Source: Clostridium saudiense (GTDB lineage Bacteria > Bacillota > Clostridia > Clostridiales > Clostridiaceae). Taken from it: a stretch of DNA of 64,000 nt. Positions 1-8,895 of this stretch are shown in pieces (the first letter of the stretch is position 1; each line of letters opens with the position of its first letter). The notes under the pieces were generated by a model, which saw only the letters and a list, made by a program, of their open reading frames with translations, was not told the DNA's origin and ran no database searches. Both the position numbers and the translations under genes were made by a program. The stretch is taken from positions 1 to 64,000 of the forward strand of contig NZ_CBYM010000015.1 in the NCBI RefSeq assembly GCF_000577815.1, in the 5' to 3' direction.

Positions 1-53
1 TAAAAAAAGCTAAAGTTAATAACTCTTACAATTTTAATCTACATATATTTTTT

Positions 54-88
54 TACAAGAAAAAGGGGCTTAATAATTAATAGCCCCA
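54..88 (-). terminator. Rho-independent terminator of the kinase-like gene
   Basis: On the minus strand a GGGGCT stem with an AT-rich loop closes with AGCCCC and is followed by TTTTTCTT. It lies just past the stop codon of the kinase-like gene. Confidence 0.8.
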
Positions 89-93
89 TAATT

Positions 94-681
94 TTATATC
101 CTAATTTTCTTAAAATATTGATCTATTTTTTTATTCCATTCTTGTGCTGTTTTTTTATCAATACTATATATCCCACTTAAAAATATTTCCAAACAATCTA
201 TTCCTTCAAGCCCTTTCATTAAATGCCTTGGATAATCAACCTTTCTTTTATAGCATTGTTTTGGGTCTATTACCTTTACTCTTTCATTTTCATTTACATA
301 TATATCTCTACATCTCGCATCAAGCTTTGTAAACTTTAAAGCTTTAAATTCATTAATTAATCTATACAAATTATAGATTAATTGCTGACTTAATCCATTT
401 TCTTGAATGTAGTGGTCAAGCCTTTTACCATTTACCATTTCTCTTAATATATAATACTCCCCATTTTTATATATCCTAGGAAAATACTTAGACTTTTTGA
501 CTTTATATAATATATCTGCTTCGCTTTTACAAATATTTTTATCAGTAAATATTTTTATTGCTTTATTTCCTGGCACTTCATAAACAATACCATTATGACC
601 TTCACCTAATAACTTAGCATCTTTAAATAGACTTTCTAACTCTTTATCAAAGTCTGCTGAATATGCATATGTCCTAGCCAT
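94..681 (-). CDS. Small protein-kinase-fold protein (RIO/Bud32-like)
   Basis: A 195-residue protein with a minimal kinase fold. A glycine-rich loop is visible at residues 25-34 (LGEGHNGIVY), the ATP-binding lysine in AIKIF is K43, and the catalytic loop around D121 is followed by a metal-site IDP motif at D139. The residue five after D121 is D126 where kinases usually have Asn, so the metal site is atypical. The length fits small lipopolysaccharide-kinase/RIO-type proteins rather than Hanks-type receptors; there is no membrane segment or sensor domain. It appears monocistronic with its own terminator. The substrate cannot be told from sequence; it may phosphorylate a small molecule or protein, or be a pseudokinase. 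Confidence 0.7.
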   Translation of the reverse strand: MARTYAYSADFDKELESLFKDAKLLGEGHNGIVYEVPGNKAIKIFTDKNICKSEADILYKVKKSKYFPRIYKNGEYYILREMVNGKRLDHYIQENGLSQQLIYNLYRLINEFKALKFTKLDARCRDIYVNENERVKVIDPKQCYKRKVDYPRHLMKGLEGIDCLEIFLSGIYSIDKKTAQEWNKKIDQYFKKIRI

Positions 682-872
682 TGTCCCCTACCCTTTATTA
701 ATATTTATACTATTATATTAATTAGTGTATGCATTTATAACAACTATTGCTAGTTACGTATTTTCACCTTTCAAATTTATAACGAAATAAATAATAAGTA
801 AAAATAATTAAATAAAATTTTCAATTTTATTTTTCATTATCCATTACTATTTATATATTCATATTTAACTTA

Positions 873-916
873 TTACAGAAATAAAGGCAACTCCATTTCT
901 GTAATCGCCTTTATTT
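873..916. terminator. Overlapping inverted repeats after the mannosylglucose phosphorylase gene
   Basis: Two 10-bp perfect inverted repeats share bases: AAATAAAGGC/GCCTTTATTT and TTACAGAAAT/ATTTCTGTAA. They cannot form together. The first has a T-rich tract only on the plus side, so as a minus-strand terminator it is weak. It marks the end of the mannan operon. Confidence 0.5.
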
Positions 917-928
917 TTGTTAGATATA

Positions 929-2107
929 TTATTTTTCATTCTTTAGCAGCTCTTCATTTTTGTTTATAAGCTCCTGTCTTTGTGCTGTACAAAGAAGTGC
1001 TCTATAAGGATCTGCTGGTGTATTGAATGTATAATCTATTAATTTATCTACTGTAGTTGTAGCAACATGTAATCTAGTATCACTTGATGCATAGTAGATA
1101 TTTACATTATTATTTTCATCAACTGTAAGTCCATTACAGAAGATTACGTTAGAAACATCACCAACTCTTTCATCATCATAAGGAGCAATAAAATGACCTC
1201 CTGGTAATGCAATAATCTTTGTTGGATCTTCTAAATCTGTTGCAAAAGTATAAAGAACATATCTTAATCCTGCAGCAGTATTTCTAACGCCATGTCCTAC
1301 ATGTATCCATCCCTTTTCAGTTTTAATTGGAGCTGGGCCTTGTCCATTTTTCACTTCATAAACTGTATGATATTTCTTCTCATGCATTATTTTTTCTTCA
1401 CTAACAACAGGATTAGTCATATCATCACAATATCCGTAAGCAATTCCTCCACCTGATCCTGTAGAAATAAATCCATCTTGTGGTCTAGTGTATAAAAGGT
1501 ATTTACCATTTACGAATTCTGGATGTAATACAACATTTCTTTGTTGTGGAGATGGAGTTTTTATATCTGGTAATCTTGTCCAAGTTTTTAAATCAGTAGT
1601 TCTTACTAAACCTGCTTGGGCCACTGCTGAAGATGTATCTCCTGGTTCTGCATCTGGATCTTTCCTTTCAGAACAGTAAATTCCATAGATATACCCATCT
1701 TCATGTTTAACAAGTCTCATATCATAAATATTAGTTTCTTCTTTACAGGTATCTTCCCATTGTATTAATGATTCAAATCTAAAATTGTCTAAACCATTTT
1801 CACTTGATGCTAATGCAAAAATAGATTTTCTATCTAAACCTTCAGTTCTTACAACTAAATAATATCTTCCATTTAAATAAATAGCTCCTGCATTTAAAGT
1901 TGCATTTACTCCTAATCTTTCCATGAAGTAAGGGTTAGTTTCTTTATTTAAATCAAATCTCCATTCAACTGGTACATGATGTCTAGTTATTACTGGATAT
2001 TTATATCTATCATAAACACCGTTATACCAAGTTGTATCTATCTCATTTTTTCTTGTTATTAATTTTTCTTGTTCTTCCTTTAATGCATAATATTTTTCAT
2101 GTATCAT
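929..2107 (-). CDS. 4-O-beta-D-mannosyl-D-glucose phosphorylase (GH130)
   Basis: A cytoplasmic GH130 phosphorylase of 392 residues that would cleave mannosyl-beta-1,4-glucose with phosphate to mannose 1-phosphate and glucose. The N-terminal region with VNATLNAGA (about 67-75) and the IYDMRL segment carrying Asp129, which aligns with the general acid Asp of characterised family members, support GH130 subfamily 1. No signal peptide is present. It follows the epimerase gene by three bases, so the two are translated together; this pairing is the known mannobiose epimerisation/phosphorolysis route. Substrate choice against related mannooligosaccharide phosphorylases is inferred from that pairing. 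Confidence 0.9.
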   Translation of the reverse strand: MIHEKYYALKEEQEKLITRKNEIDTTWYNGVYDRYKYPVITRHHVPVEWRFDLNKETNPYFMERLGVNATLNAGAIYLNGRYYLVVRTEGLDRKSIFALASSENGLDNFRFESLIQWEDTCKEETNIYDMRLVKHEDGYIYGIYCSERKDPDAEPGDTSSAVAQAGLVRTTDLKTWTRLPDIKTPSPQQRNVVLHPEFVNGKYLLYTRPQDGFISTGSGGGIAYGYCDDMTNPVVSEEKIMHEKKYHTVYEVKNGQGPAPIKTEKGWIHVGHGVRNTAAGLRYVLYTFATDLEDPTKIIALPGGHFIAPYDDERVGDVSNVIFCNGLTVDENNNVNIYYASSDTRLHVATTTVDKLIDYTFNTPADPYRALLCTAQRQELINKNEELLKNEK

Positions 2108-2110
2108 TTC

Positions 2111-3283
2111 TTATTCTCCTATTCTCTTCATAAATTCTAAACAAAATCTTCCATTGTGATAAGGTGTTTTCCAAGGTTCAATAACACTTCTTTCAGTTGG
2201 CTTACCATTTGGTTCTATAGACCAATACCATTCTCCACCTTCTCTTGGATCAACCATATTTTTCATAGTATATGTCATTAAATTATTAACTATATTTAAG
2301 AATGATTCATCATGAGTTCTTTCATAAGCATTTAAATATCCTACCATAGCTTCAACTTGAACCCACCAAACTCTTGTATAATCTTTAACTCCATTTTCTG
2401 ATTCATTAATTAAAGAACCATCCTCTTGAATTTGTGCTTTAATGTTATAAGCTATGTCAATTATCATTTTTTCAATAGATTCATCTTTTAAATTTAATGC
2501 CTTATAAGCATCATCTATAAGCCAGCTTGCCTCAATATCATGACCATATGATTTAACATCAATAATTGTATTCCATTCACTATCAAAGAATATCTTTAAT
2601 AGGTGTTGCTCTTTATCATAAATTTTATTATAGAAAGTATATATAAGTTCCTTTAATCGCTCACCTACAACTCTATTATTAGTTACAGAATAAAGATTAG
2701 TATAACCTTCTAAAACATGTAAATGTGTATTAGTTGTAATTTCAGCGATGACACCATTTTCACTTAACATTTCATTTGGAGTTATATTCCACTCTCTATC
2801 AAACTCTTCTAAATACGCTGAATTTTCTTTATTGAACCCAATATTTTCAACTAATGAGAATAAATTCATTGCTAAATCTAAGGCTTGTTTATCTTTTGTT
2901 GCTTTATAATATTCACTTAACGCATATATAGCAAATGATTGACAATATACATGTTTTCTAGTGTCTATAGGATTTCCTAAGTAATCAACCATCCAATACA
3001 CACCTTTGAATTCTTTATCTATTAATTTATCTCTTAAAAATTCGTAAGCATGTGTTGCAGCTTTTTTATATTCTTCATTTTTTGTTGCACAATAAGCCGC
3101 TGAGAAGAACCATAATATTCTTGATGTTTGAATTCCACCTTTTTCACTTGTCTTATTAACTTTAAGATCATAAGTTACTTCTCCGTAGAATCCACCATTT
3201 TCATTATCAATTAACTTAAGCCAAAATGGTCCTAAATTATTTAATAATTCTTCTTCTGCCTTCTTCCTTAAATCGTAAATCAT
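2111..3283 (-). CDS. Cellobiose 2-epimerase (AGE family)
   Basis: A 390-residue (alpha/alpha)6-barrel sugar epimerase. It converts the reducing-end residue of beta-1,4 disaccharides, here probably mannobiose to mannosylglucose. The aromatic and histidine motifs of the family are visible: THLHVLEGYT in the middle, YGHDIEASWL, and the C-terminal YHNGRFCLEFMKR that supplies a catalytic His. Length matches cellobiose 2-epimerases (about 390-410) better than N-acetylglucosamine 2-epimerases with regulatory extensions. A strong GGAGG precedes the ATG. It is the first gene of a two-gene unit with the GH130 gene and has its own upstream region with a palindromic site. Confidence 0.9.
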   Translation of the reverse strand: MIYDLRKKAEEELLNNLGPFWLKLIDNENGGFYGEVTYDLKVNKTSEKGGIQTSRILWFFSAAYCATKNEEYKKAATHAYEFLRDKLIDKEFKGVYWMVDYLGNPIDTRKHVYCQSFAIYALSEYYKATKDKQALDLAMNLFSLVENIGFNKENSAYLEEFDREWNITPNEMLSENGVIAEITTNTHLHVLEGYTNLYSVTNNRVVGERLKELIYTFYNKIYDKEQHLLKIFFDSEWNTIIDVKSYGHDIEASWLIDDAYKALNLKDESIEKMIIDIAYNIKAQIQEDGSLINESENGVKDYTRVWWVQVEAMVGYLNAYERTHDESFLNIVNNLMTYTMKNMVDPREGGEWYWSIEPNGKPTERSVIEPWKTPYHNGRFCLEFMKRIGE

Positions 3284-3342
3284 TTAAATATCCTCCACTT
3301 CCTATATATTAATTTTGAAATAATTTTCTTTCAAAATAAACT

Positions 3343-3354
3343 CACTATATAGTG
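3343..3354. promoter_or_regulatory. Perfect palindrome CACTATATAGTG near the epimerase promoter
   Basis: A 12-bp perfect palindrome lies about 10 bases downstream of a TATAAT hexamer (minus strand, 3364-3369), about where transcription would start. A second imperfect palindrome (TTTTGAAA/TTTCAAAA) sits nearer the gene. The position suits a repressor operator for the epimerase-phosphorylase unit. The cognate regulator is unknown and no good -35 was found. Confidence 0.45.
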
Positions 3355-3465
3355 GGTTACACAATTATAATATGTTAACATTTTCATCTATTCAATTAAT
3401 CTATATTAAAATCTTATTAATTGCTAATTTTTAATAATATTTGTATGTTTTTTATTTTTTATAAA

Positions 3466-3506
3466 TAAAAAAAGCTATAAAATCAAACCTGTTTATTGAT
3501 TTTATA
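3466..3506 (-). terminator. Terminator between the GH113 and epimerase genes
   Basis: On the minus strand a 10-bp perfect stem TATAAAATCA/TGATTTTATA is followed by GCTTTTTTT. It splits the mannan gene run into an upstream importer-GH113 unit and a downstream epimerase-phosphorylase unit. Confidence 0.8.
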
Positions 3507-3528
3507 ACCTCCATACTATTATATTAAT

Positions 3529-4470
3529 TTATTCACTAAAATACTGAAAAATCAAATTTTCAGCTTTCTTAAACTTAACATTATAATCTTTTTCATATTT
3601 ATCCTTTGCATTTTGAGGTGACTTAATTGGCCAATCCCACAAACAAAAGCCTTTGATAAATCCTCGTCTAGAACTTTCTTCAAAAAGTTCTTTAAAATAA
3701 TTATATTGATTTTCTTCACAAACTTCTCCTGTTTCAATCAAAAACCAATCATTAGGCATCTTCGAAGCACCTTTAACTGATGGACATCCTGCCTCTGTAA
3801 ATATAAAAGGTAGGTTAAATTTTTTACATACTTCTTCAATTCTATCTAATTCCTTAGAAATTGTACCTACTGGATAATATCCCGATGATGAAATATAATC
3901 TAATGCATCCCACCATTTAACATTATGCTCCTGATATTTATCACAATTATATGTTAATGCTCCATTATATATTCTCCTTATATTTTTCACTAAGGATTTC
4001 CATTCATCACACCTATGATCAGTTCCTACTAACTCACAACCTATTATTAGAATATCAACATTATTCTTTTGACAAAATTGAGCATAATGAATTATATACT
4101 CACCATAACTTTTAAACCACTCTTCCCATTTTGGTTCACATGGAACATCCTCATCAAAAAATCTAATATATGCTCTCCAATATCCATCAGAAACATTTAA
4201 CATTGGCTTAACTAATGTCTTTAATCCCTTATCTTTAGAGTATTTAATTAGATCTTCTAACTGATTATCATTAGGCATATGACTGCCTGTCCAATCTATT
4301 GTTGTTGAATAACAATGATCTTGCTGTGCTGCAAAAGCAAAAGTTACTGCATTTATATTACAATTTAAAATTTGATAATCTATTTCTCTCTTTGCATCTT
4401 CTAAATTAAAATCATTCTTCCAATGCCATGTTATAAAGTTAAAACTTTTTATGTCAAATTCTAAGTTCAT
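3529..4470 (-). CDS. Intracellular beta-1,4-mannanase (GH113)
   Basis: A 313-residue TIM-barrel glycoside hydrolase. Two family-typical glutamates are visible: Glu146 in IIGCELVGT as acid/base and Glu226 in FIFTEAGCPS as nucleophile; both spacing and context fit GH113 mannanases. There is no signal peptide, so it should act on imported mannooligosaccharides in the cytoplasm, giving mannobiose for the epimerase and phosphorylase encoded downstream. It follows the DUF624 gene by 15 bases in the importer operon. An alternative is a beta-mannosidase-like specificity within the same clan; endo-activity is inferred from the family. Confidence 0.82.
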   Translation of the reverse strand: MNLEFDIKSFNFITWHWKNDFNLEDAKREIDYQILNCNINAVTFAFAAQQDHCYSTTIDWTGSHMPNDNQLEDLIKYSKDKGLKTLVKPMLNVSDGYWRAYIRFFDEDVPCEPKWEEWFKSYGEYIIHYAQFCQKNNVDILIIGCELVGTDHRCDEWKSLVKNIRRIYNGALTYNCDKYQEHNVKWWDALDYISSSGYYPVGTISKELDRIEEVCKKFNLPFIFTEAGCPSVKGASKMPNDWFLIETGEVCEENQYNYFKELFEESSRRGFIKGFCLWDWPIKSPQNAKDKYEKDYNVKFKKAENLIFQYFSE

Positions 4471-4485
4471 AAAAATCTCCTTAAT

Positions 4486-5097
4486 TTATCTATTTATCTT
4501 TACTGCATCTATAGTACTTCTATTTATTTTTACAAACATAGCTGAAATAATAGCAATAGCTAAAATAACTAAAAATTCTTTTCTAAATATTCCTACTGCC
4601 ATAAATAAAGCAAATAAAACTGTTGTTGTAAATAATTTTTTAGGTTCCATAAACATTATTGCTAATGCATCAATATATTTAATAGGTCTTTCTTTCGCAA
4701 TTACATATAAAGAATAATATCCCCAGTACATCGCTATAACTATATATAAGTATACAAAGAAATAATTTAATGTACTTGCAATCGGTGAATCTATTCTTCT
4801 TAACATAAATATTGCAATTACTAAACTCAATGTGTATAAACCTGTTATTATTGCAGGTTTTTTATTCTCTTTAAAATATTTTTTCATTCCTGTGTTAAAT
4901 ATTTTTAAAACACCTGAATATCCATCAATTTCATCATTGAATAACATTATTGAAATTTCTATGTTAGTAAAAACTACTGGAACTATTGTTAATGCAAATA
5001 AACCTATTGCAAGATAGCATATAGATATTATATTGGTTATTAGTAAAACATATAAAATATGAACGAATCTAAATGTCTTTTCCTTCACTGTTATCAC
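4486..5097 (-). CDS. YesL-like (DUF624) membrane protein
   Basis: A 203-residue integral membrane protein with about five hydrophobic segments. The arrangement and the FNDEIDGYSGVLKIF region followed by a basic stretch (KKYFKENKKP) resemble the YesL/DUF624 family, which is found with sugar ABC importers and polysaccharide utilisation genes in Firmicutes. Its biochemical role is not established. The gene sits between the importer permeases and the GH113 gene, separated from the permease by an R2 repeat element, and is probably in the same transcript. Confidence 0.7.
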   Translation of the reverse strand: MITVKEKTFRFVHILYVLLITNIISICYLAIGLFALTIVPVVFTNIEISIMLFNDEIDGYSGVLKIFNTGMKKYFKENKKPAIITGLYTLSLVIAIFMLRRIDSPIASTLNYFFVYLYIVIAMYWGYYSLYVIAKERPIKYIDALAIMFMEPKKLFTTTVLFALFMAVGIFRKEFLVILAIAIISAMFVKINRSTIDAVKINR

Positions 5098-5107
5098 CTC
5101 TAAAAAT

Positions 5108-5240
5108 TAGTTTAGAGTTAGTAGTTTTTAGTTAATAGTTAAGGATGAAACTACTAACGCAGTTTCTAAAAATATATTTTTTCTAAATTCAGCTAAAGCT
5201 AAATTTACCCCTTAACTACTAACTCCTAACTCCTAACTAT
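5108..5240. repeat. R2 palindromic element, copy 1
   Basis: An intergenic element with terminal GTTAATAGTTAAG-like and CTTAACTACTAAC-like ends in inverted orientation. Between them are two hairpins: GAAACT..AGTTTC, and AAATTcAGC/GCTaAATTT flanking an AT-rich spacer. It matches copies at 26.1, 35.5 and 60.6 kb. Here it lies inside the importer operon, between a permease gene and the DUF624 gene. Confidence 0.75.
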
Positions 5241-5245
5241 CAAAG

Positions 5246-6136
5246 CTATTTTACCGCTCCTGCTGTAAATCCGTTATAGATATATTTTTGTAATGATAAG
5301 AATACTATCAATGTTGGAATCATAATTAAGATAACTCCTGCACAAATAACATTCCATTGTCCACCATATGGTCCCATGAACTTATAAAGTGAAGTTGCAA
5401 GTGTTCCCATATTATCACCTGGCGCATATAAGAAAGGTGTATAGAAGTCATTATAAATACCAACTCCACGAATTATTATAATTGTAGCTATAGCTGGCTT
5501 TAATAGTGGAACTATTAACTTTCTAAATATATAGAAGTATGATGCACCTTCAAGCATTGCTGCTTCATCATTTGAATATGGAATAGAATCCATAAACTGC
5601 ATCATTATGAAAATACTCATAACATCTGCTCCTAAATATAATACTATTGGAGCCCAAAGACTATTATATAATCCAAGTTTACTCATTATTTGGAATGTAG
5701 CAACTTGAGTAGTTACCATTGGTAAAAACATTGGTACCATGTAAACAAGTAATATTGCTTTCTTTAACTTAAAATCAAATCTATGCAATACATATGCAAC
5801 CATTGCTCCAAGTAAAATTGTACCTGTTAATGAAATTACCATTATGAATGCTGTATTAAAGAAACCTCTCATCATTCCACCTTGTATGAATGCAGTTTTG
5901 AAGTTATCTAAATTTAAAAAACTTTGTGGTAATGCTAACTTGTTTGAAGAGTAAAATTCATTATATTCCTTAAATGATGCTAAAAATATAGTTACTATTG
6001 GAAGAAGAAATACAATTGATGCTACTATTAATGATAAATATTTTAATGTTTTAAAAAATATACTTTTTGCTCTTAAAGCAAGTACTTCCTTATCCATCCT
6101 TGCTTTTGTTGCATTTATTTGAGTGCTACTTTGCAT
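5246..6136 (-). CDS. Carbohydrate ABC transporter permease (MalG type)
   Basis: A 296-residue inner-membrane permease with six predicted transmembrane segments. The EAA loop that contacts the ATPase is clear (DEAAMLEGASYFYIF, about residue 197 on). It would form a heterodimer with the preceding permease and import mannooligosaccharides delivered by the lipoprotein encoded first in the operon. Its start overlaps the end of the other permease gene by 11 bases. No ATPase gene is present in the window, as is common for Firmicute CUT1 systems that share an MsmX-type ATPase. Confidence 0.93.
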   Translation of the reverse strand: MQSSTQINATKARMDKEVLALRAKSIFFKTLKYLSLIVASIVFLLPIVTIFLASFKEYNEFYSSNKLALPQSFLNLDNFKTAFIQGGMMRGFFNTAFIMVISLTGTILLGAMVAYVLHRFDFKLKKAILLVYMVPMFLPMVTTQVATFQIMSKLGLYNSLWAPIVLYLGADVMSIFIMMQFMDSIPYSNDEAAMLEGASYFYIFRKLIVPLLKPAIATIIIIRGVGIYNDFYTPFLYAPGDNMGTLATSLYKFMGPYGGQWNVICAGVILIMIPTLIVFLSLQKYIYNGFTAGAVK

Positions 6137-7010
6137 ACTCTTTTTCCTCCTTAAAGAATATATTTTGAATTAATGCTACTGCTGCAACTATAAGCATTAC
6201 TATAACAGCCATTGCTGATGCTTTACCTACTTTATTATAAGTAAACGCTGTCTTAATTGTTTCAATAACAAATGTTGAACTTCCATTTGATCCACCAGTC
6301 ATAATATATGGTATTTCAAATACTGAAATTGCTCCTGAAATATTTAATATTAAGTTTAATTGAATAATTCTCTTAACTGAAGGTATATAAATATATCTTA
6401 TTTTTTGCCAATCTCCTGCACCATCTAGGTCTGCTGCTTCTAAAACTTCATCTGAGATTGATTGTAAAGCCCCTAAGAATATAATAAAGTTATACCCAAA
6501 AAATCTCCAAATTGATGTAAATGCTAAAGAGAAATTAACATAATGAGCATCACCAAGCCATTGTCTAATTATACTATCTAATCCTAACATGCTAAGTACA
6601 GTATCTAATGTTCCATTCGGTTGAAAGAAGAATAAAAACATTAATGATATTGCAACACCATTGATTAAATAAGGGAAAAAGAACAATGATTTAAAGAAAC
6701 TTTTACCTTTAATTTTAGAATTAATTATTACTGCAAAAACGAATGCTAAAGCTAACTGTATTAAACCACCAACAAAATAATATAAACTATTTTTTAATAC
6801 TGAAAAAACTTCTGGATCACTAAATATATTTATATAATTTTCTAGTCCAATAAACGTCTTAGCTCCATAACCCTTCCAATTAGTAAAACTGTAAGATATC
6901 ATATTTATTGCTGGTAAATATGTAAATACAAACAGTAATGTAAGTGGAATTAGTAAGAATAGTGCTATTATAAATTTCCTTTGTGTTTTGTAACTTACAT
7001 TTTTAAACAC
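6126..7010 (-). CDS. Carbohydrate ABC transporter permease (MalF type)
   Basis: A 294-residue CUT1-family permease with six hydrophobic segments and an EAA-type loop (LEAADLDGAGDWQKI). It pairs with the overlapping downstream permease. The gene follows the solute-binding protein gene by about 130 bases that hold a GC-rich stem-loop, a usual way to make binding protein in excess of permease. Substrate is inferred as beta-mannooligosaccharides from the enzymes in the operon. Confidence 0.93.
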   Translation of the reverse strand: MFKNVSYKTQRKFIIALFLLIPLTLLFVFTYLPAINMISYSFTNWKGYGAKTFIGLENYINIFSDPEVFSVLKNSLYYFVGGLIQLALAFVFAVIINSKIKGKSFFKSLFFFPYLINGVAISLMFLFFFQPNGTLDTVLSMLGLDSIIRQWLGDAHYVNFSLAFTSIWRFFGYNFIIFLGALQSISDEVLEAADLDGAGDWQKIRYIYIPSVKRIIQLNLILNISGAISVFEIPYIMTGGSNGSSTFVIETIKTAFTYNKVGKASAMAVIVMLIVAAVALIQNIFFKEEKEYAK

Positions 7011-7096
7011 AGTTTCTCCCCCTTTACGACTTCTTTCCTTTAATATTGCTACTCTCTATTTACATTAATTTAGAGACTTTAATATATAAACAATTT

Positions 7097-7129
7097 AATA
7101 ATTAGAGGGGAAATCCCCCCTAAATTATT
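7097..7129 (-). promoter_or_regulatory. Intercistronic stem-loop after the binding-protein gene
   Basis: AATAATTTAGGGGGG pairs with CCCCTCTAATTATT on the minus-strand transcript. There is no downstream T-run, so it more likely stabilises the binding-protein mRNA or causes partial read-through than full termination. Confidence 0.6.
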
Positions 7130-7140
7130 TATATAAATTA

Positions 7141-8439
7141 TTATTTAGATAATTTTTCTTTGTTAGTATTCCATTTATTGTTATAATCTTCAATAACTTT
7201 ATCGAAATCTGCTCTGCTCTTCTTAGCAGCTATTACAGCATTTTGAATATATTCACCAACCCAGAATTTAGTTCCTGATTCATTAGCTATTTCAGTAGTT
7301 AAATCGCTTGCTGCTTGATCTGCTTCTGCTGGATCTGCAAACATTAATTCAACACCAGATTCTTGATACTCTTTAACAACTGGATTTCCAGAAGTAAGAT
7401 TTTGGTTAGCAGGAATAAATCCACAGCTATCTAAGTAATCTAAAGAGTTAGCAAAGAATATAGCAAAATCTTTAGCTTCTTCTTTATGTTTAGAATATTT
7501 GCTTACACCTAAATAGTTATCTGGACCCGCACCAGCTTTTAATTCTCCTGAGTTAGTTGCTGGGAATGGAGCAATTCCAATATCATCAGCATTTGCTTCA
7601 TTTGCTTCTTGAATTTGTGATACTGCCCACATACCTAAAGTCATCATACCTATTTTACCGTTAGCCATATCAACTTTTGATTGTTCCCAGTTAGTTGTAG
7701 CTAAATCTTCTTCAACCCAACCTTCACTAACAAACTTATAAAGGATTTCTAACATATCCCCTGTTGGCTTTCCAGCTGAGAATGGACTTTCCATTTTTCC
7801 CATATCTCTATAGTAATATGGATTTCCGTAAATTACTGAAGAAACAGCATCATATTGGCTTAATGGCCACATATCAGCTGAGTTAATAGCTACTGGAACT
7901 ACACCTTCTTGTTCATTAATTTTTGCTAATGCTTCATATAATTCATCTAAAGTTTTTGGGAATTCATCATATCCAGCTTCAGCAAATACTTTTTTGTTAT
8001 AAACTACACCATCTGCTCCTAATCCATTTGGAATACCGTAAACTGTATCAGTATTTAAATCAGCTCTTTCACTTACTCCAACATAATCACTATAATCCTC
8101 TAATGATCCTAATGGTTCGAAGAATTCTCCTAATTCTTCAGCTTTGAAAGCTGGTAATATATTTAATACATCTCCGTAGTCTTGAGTATTCATTCTTGTT
8201 TGAACTATACTTTCATAATCAGTGATTGCTTCCCACTCTATTTTTACACCTTTTTCTTCATAGTACTTATCTGCAACTGTTTTTAACACAGTATCTTTTA
8301 TATCTGTTCTATGTGTTAAAACCTTTAAAGTAACTTCACCTTTTCCATCTCCACCATCAGAAGCTGTTGATGAACAACCTGCAAAAAGTGATGTGGCTAC
8401 TACACTTGCACAAATAACACTTAATAATCTTTTTTTCAT
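7141..8439 (-). CDS. Sugar ABC transporter solute-binding lipoprotein
   Basis: A 432-residue family 1 extracellular solute-binding protein. A lipoprotein signal with lipobox LFAGC (lipidated Cys22) starts it, then a Ser/Gly linker and the binding fold. It would capture mannooligosaccharides at the cell surface for the two permeases encoded next. First gene of the importer operon, with a strong GAGGGGG ribosome binding site. A CcpA-like site lies about 45 bases upstream of the start, implying catabolite control. Confidence 0.93.
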   Translation of the reverse strand: MKKRLLSVICASVVATSLFAGCSSTASDGGDGKGEVTLKVLTHRTDIKDTVLKTVADKYYEEKGVKIEWEAITDYESIVQTRMNTQDYGDVLNILPAFKAEELGEFFEPLGSLEDYSDYVGVSERADLNTDTVYGIPNGLGADGVVYNKKVFAEAGYDEFPKTLDELYEALAKINEQEGVVPVAINSADMWPLSQYDAVSSVIYGNPYYYRDMGKMESPFSAGKPTGDMLEILYKFVSEGWVEEDLATTNWEQSKVDMANGKIGMMTLGMWAVSQIQEANEANADDIGIAPFPATNSGELKAGAGPDNYLGVSKYSKHKEEAKDFAIFFANSLDYLDSCGFIPANQNLTSGNPVVKEYQESGVELMFADPAEADQAASDLTTEIANESGTKFWVGEYIQNAVIAAKKSRADFDKVIEDYNNKWNTNKEKLSK

Positions 8440-8481
8440 TGTAATTCTCCCCCTCGAAAATTTATCTTTTTCTTATCATTT

Positions 8482-8495
8482 AGCAAACGTTTTCC
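8482..8495. promoter_or_regulatory. Possible CcpA (cre-like) site before the importer operon
   Basis: AGCAAACGTTTTCC has the central AAACGTTT core of cre boxes and two mismatches to TGNAANCGNTNNCA. On the minus strand two near-direct repeats (TTTGTAAA and ATGTAAAC) lie just upstream, which could serve an AraC-type response regulator. Confidence 0.4.
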
Positions 8496-8671
8496 TGTTT
8501 ACATTCTTTATTTTACAAACTTTTAATTCACTATTCTATGTTTTTGCCATTACATCATAATTTTGATTTATAAATCGTATAATTTATTTATAATTAAATA
8601 TTTATCTATTAATTTTTGTTAGTTTTTCTAATAATTCTATTTTTATATGTTTTCAAATCACTTTTAAGTAT

Positions 8672-8708
8672 AAAAAAATAGGTAGAACTTATAATTCTAC
8701 CTATTTTT
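8672..8708 (-). terminator. Terminator of the ROK-GntR unit
   Basis: AAATAGGTAGAA pairs with TTCTACCTATTT and is followed by a run of T on the minus strand. It comes after an R1 repeat array in the GntR gene 3' region. Confidence 0.8.
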
Positions 8709-8710
8709 AT

Positions 8711-8895
8711 AACAACTCAACTCGTTTTAGTCGCTGAGTACACTAAAGTGTACCTTCAACTAACTAAATCTAAGATTTAAAGTTTCAGGCAAGTTCGATT
8801 AACTAAATCAAGATTTAGAATCTATTTTAAGGAAACTCGACTCCTTTCAGTCGCTGAGTAAGTTCGATTAACTAAATCAAGATTTAGAATCTCAC
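8711..8895 (-). repeat. R1 composite hairpin repeat, one full plus one short unit
   Basis: Reading the minus strand from the GntR stop codon there is a short unit then a full unit 120 bases away. Each has hairpins built on CTAAATC/GATTTAG, GTACACTTTAGTGTAC (full unit only) and CGACT/AGTCG. The order of parts is the same as at 34.2 kb, but the sequences differ by paired changes. This fills most of the gap between the GntR and binding-protein genes. Confidence 0.75.

Noticed and set aside
4451..5017. Plus-strand open frames opposite the DUF624 gene
   Set aside because: They lie fully within the minus-strand coding gene or its spacer, have no proper ribosome binding site, and are explained by AT-rich complementary codons.
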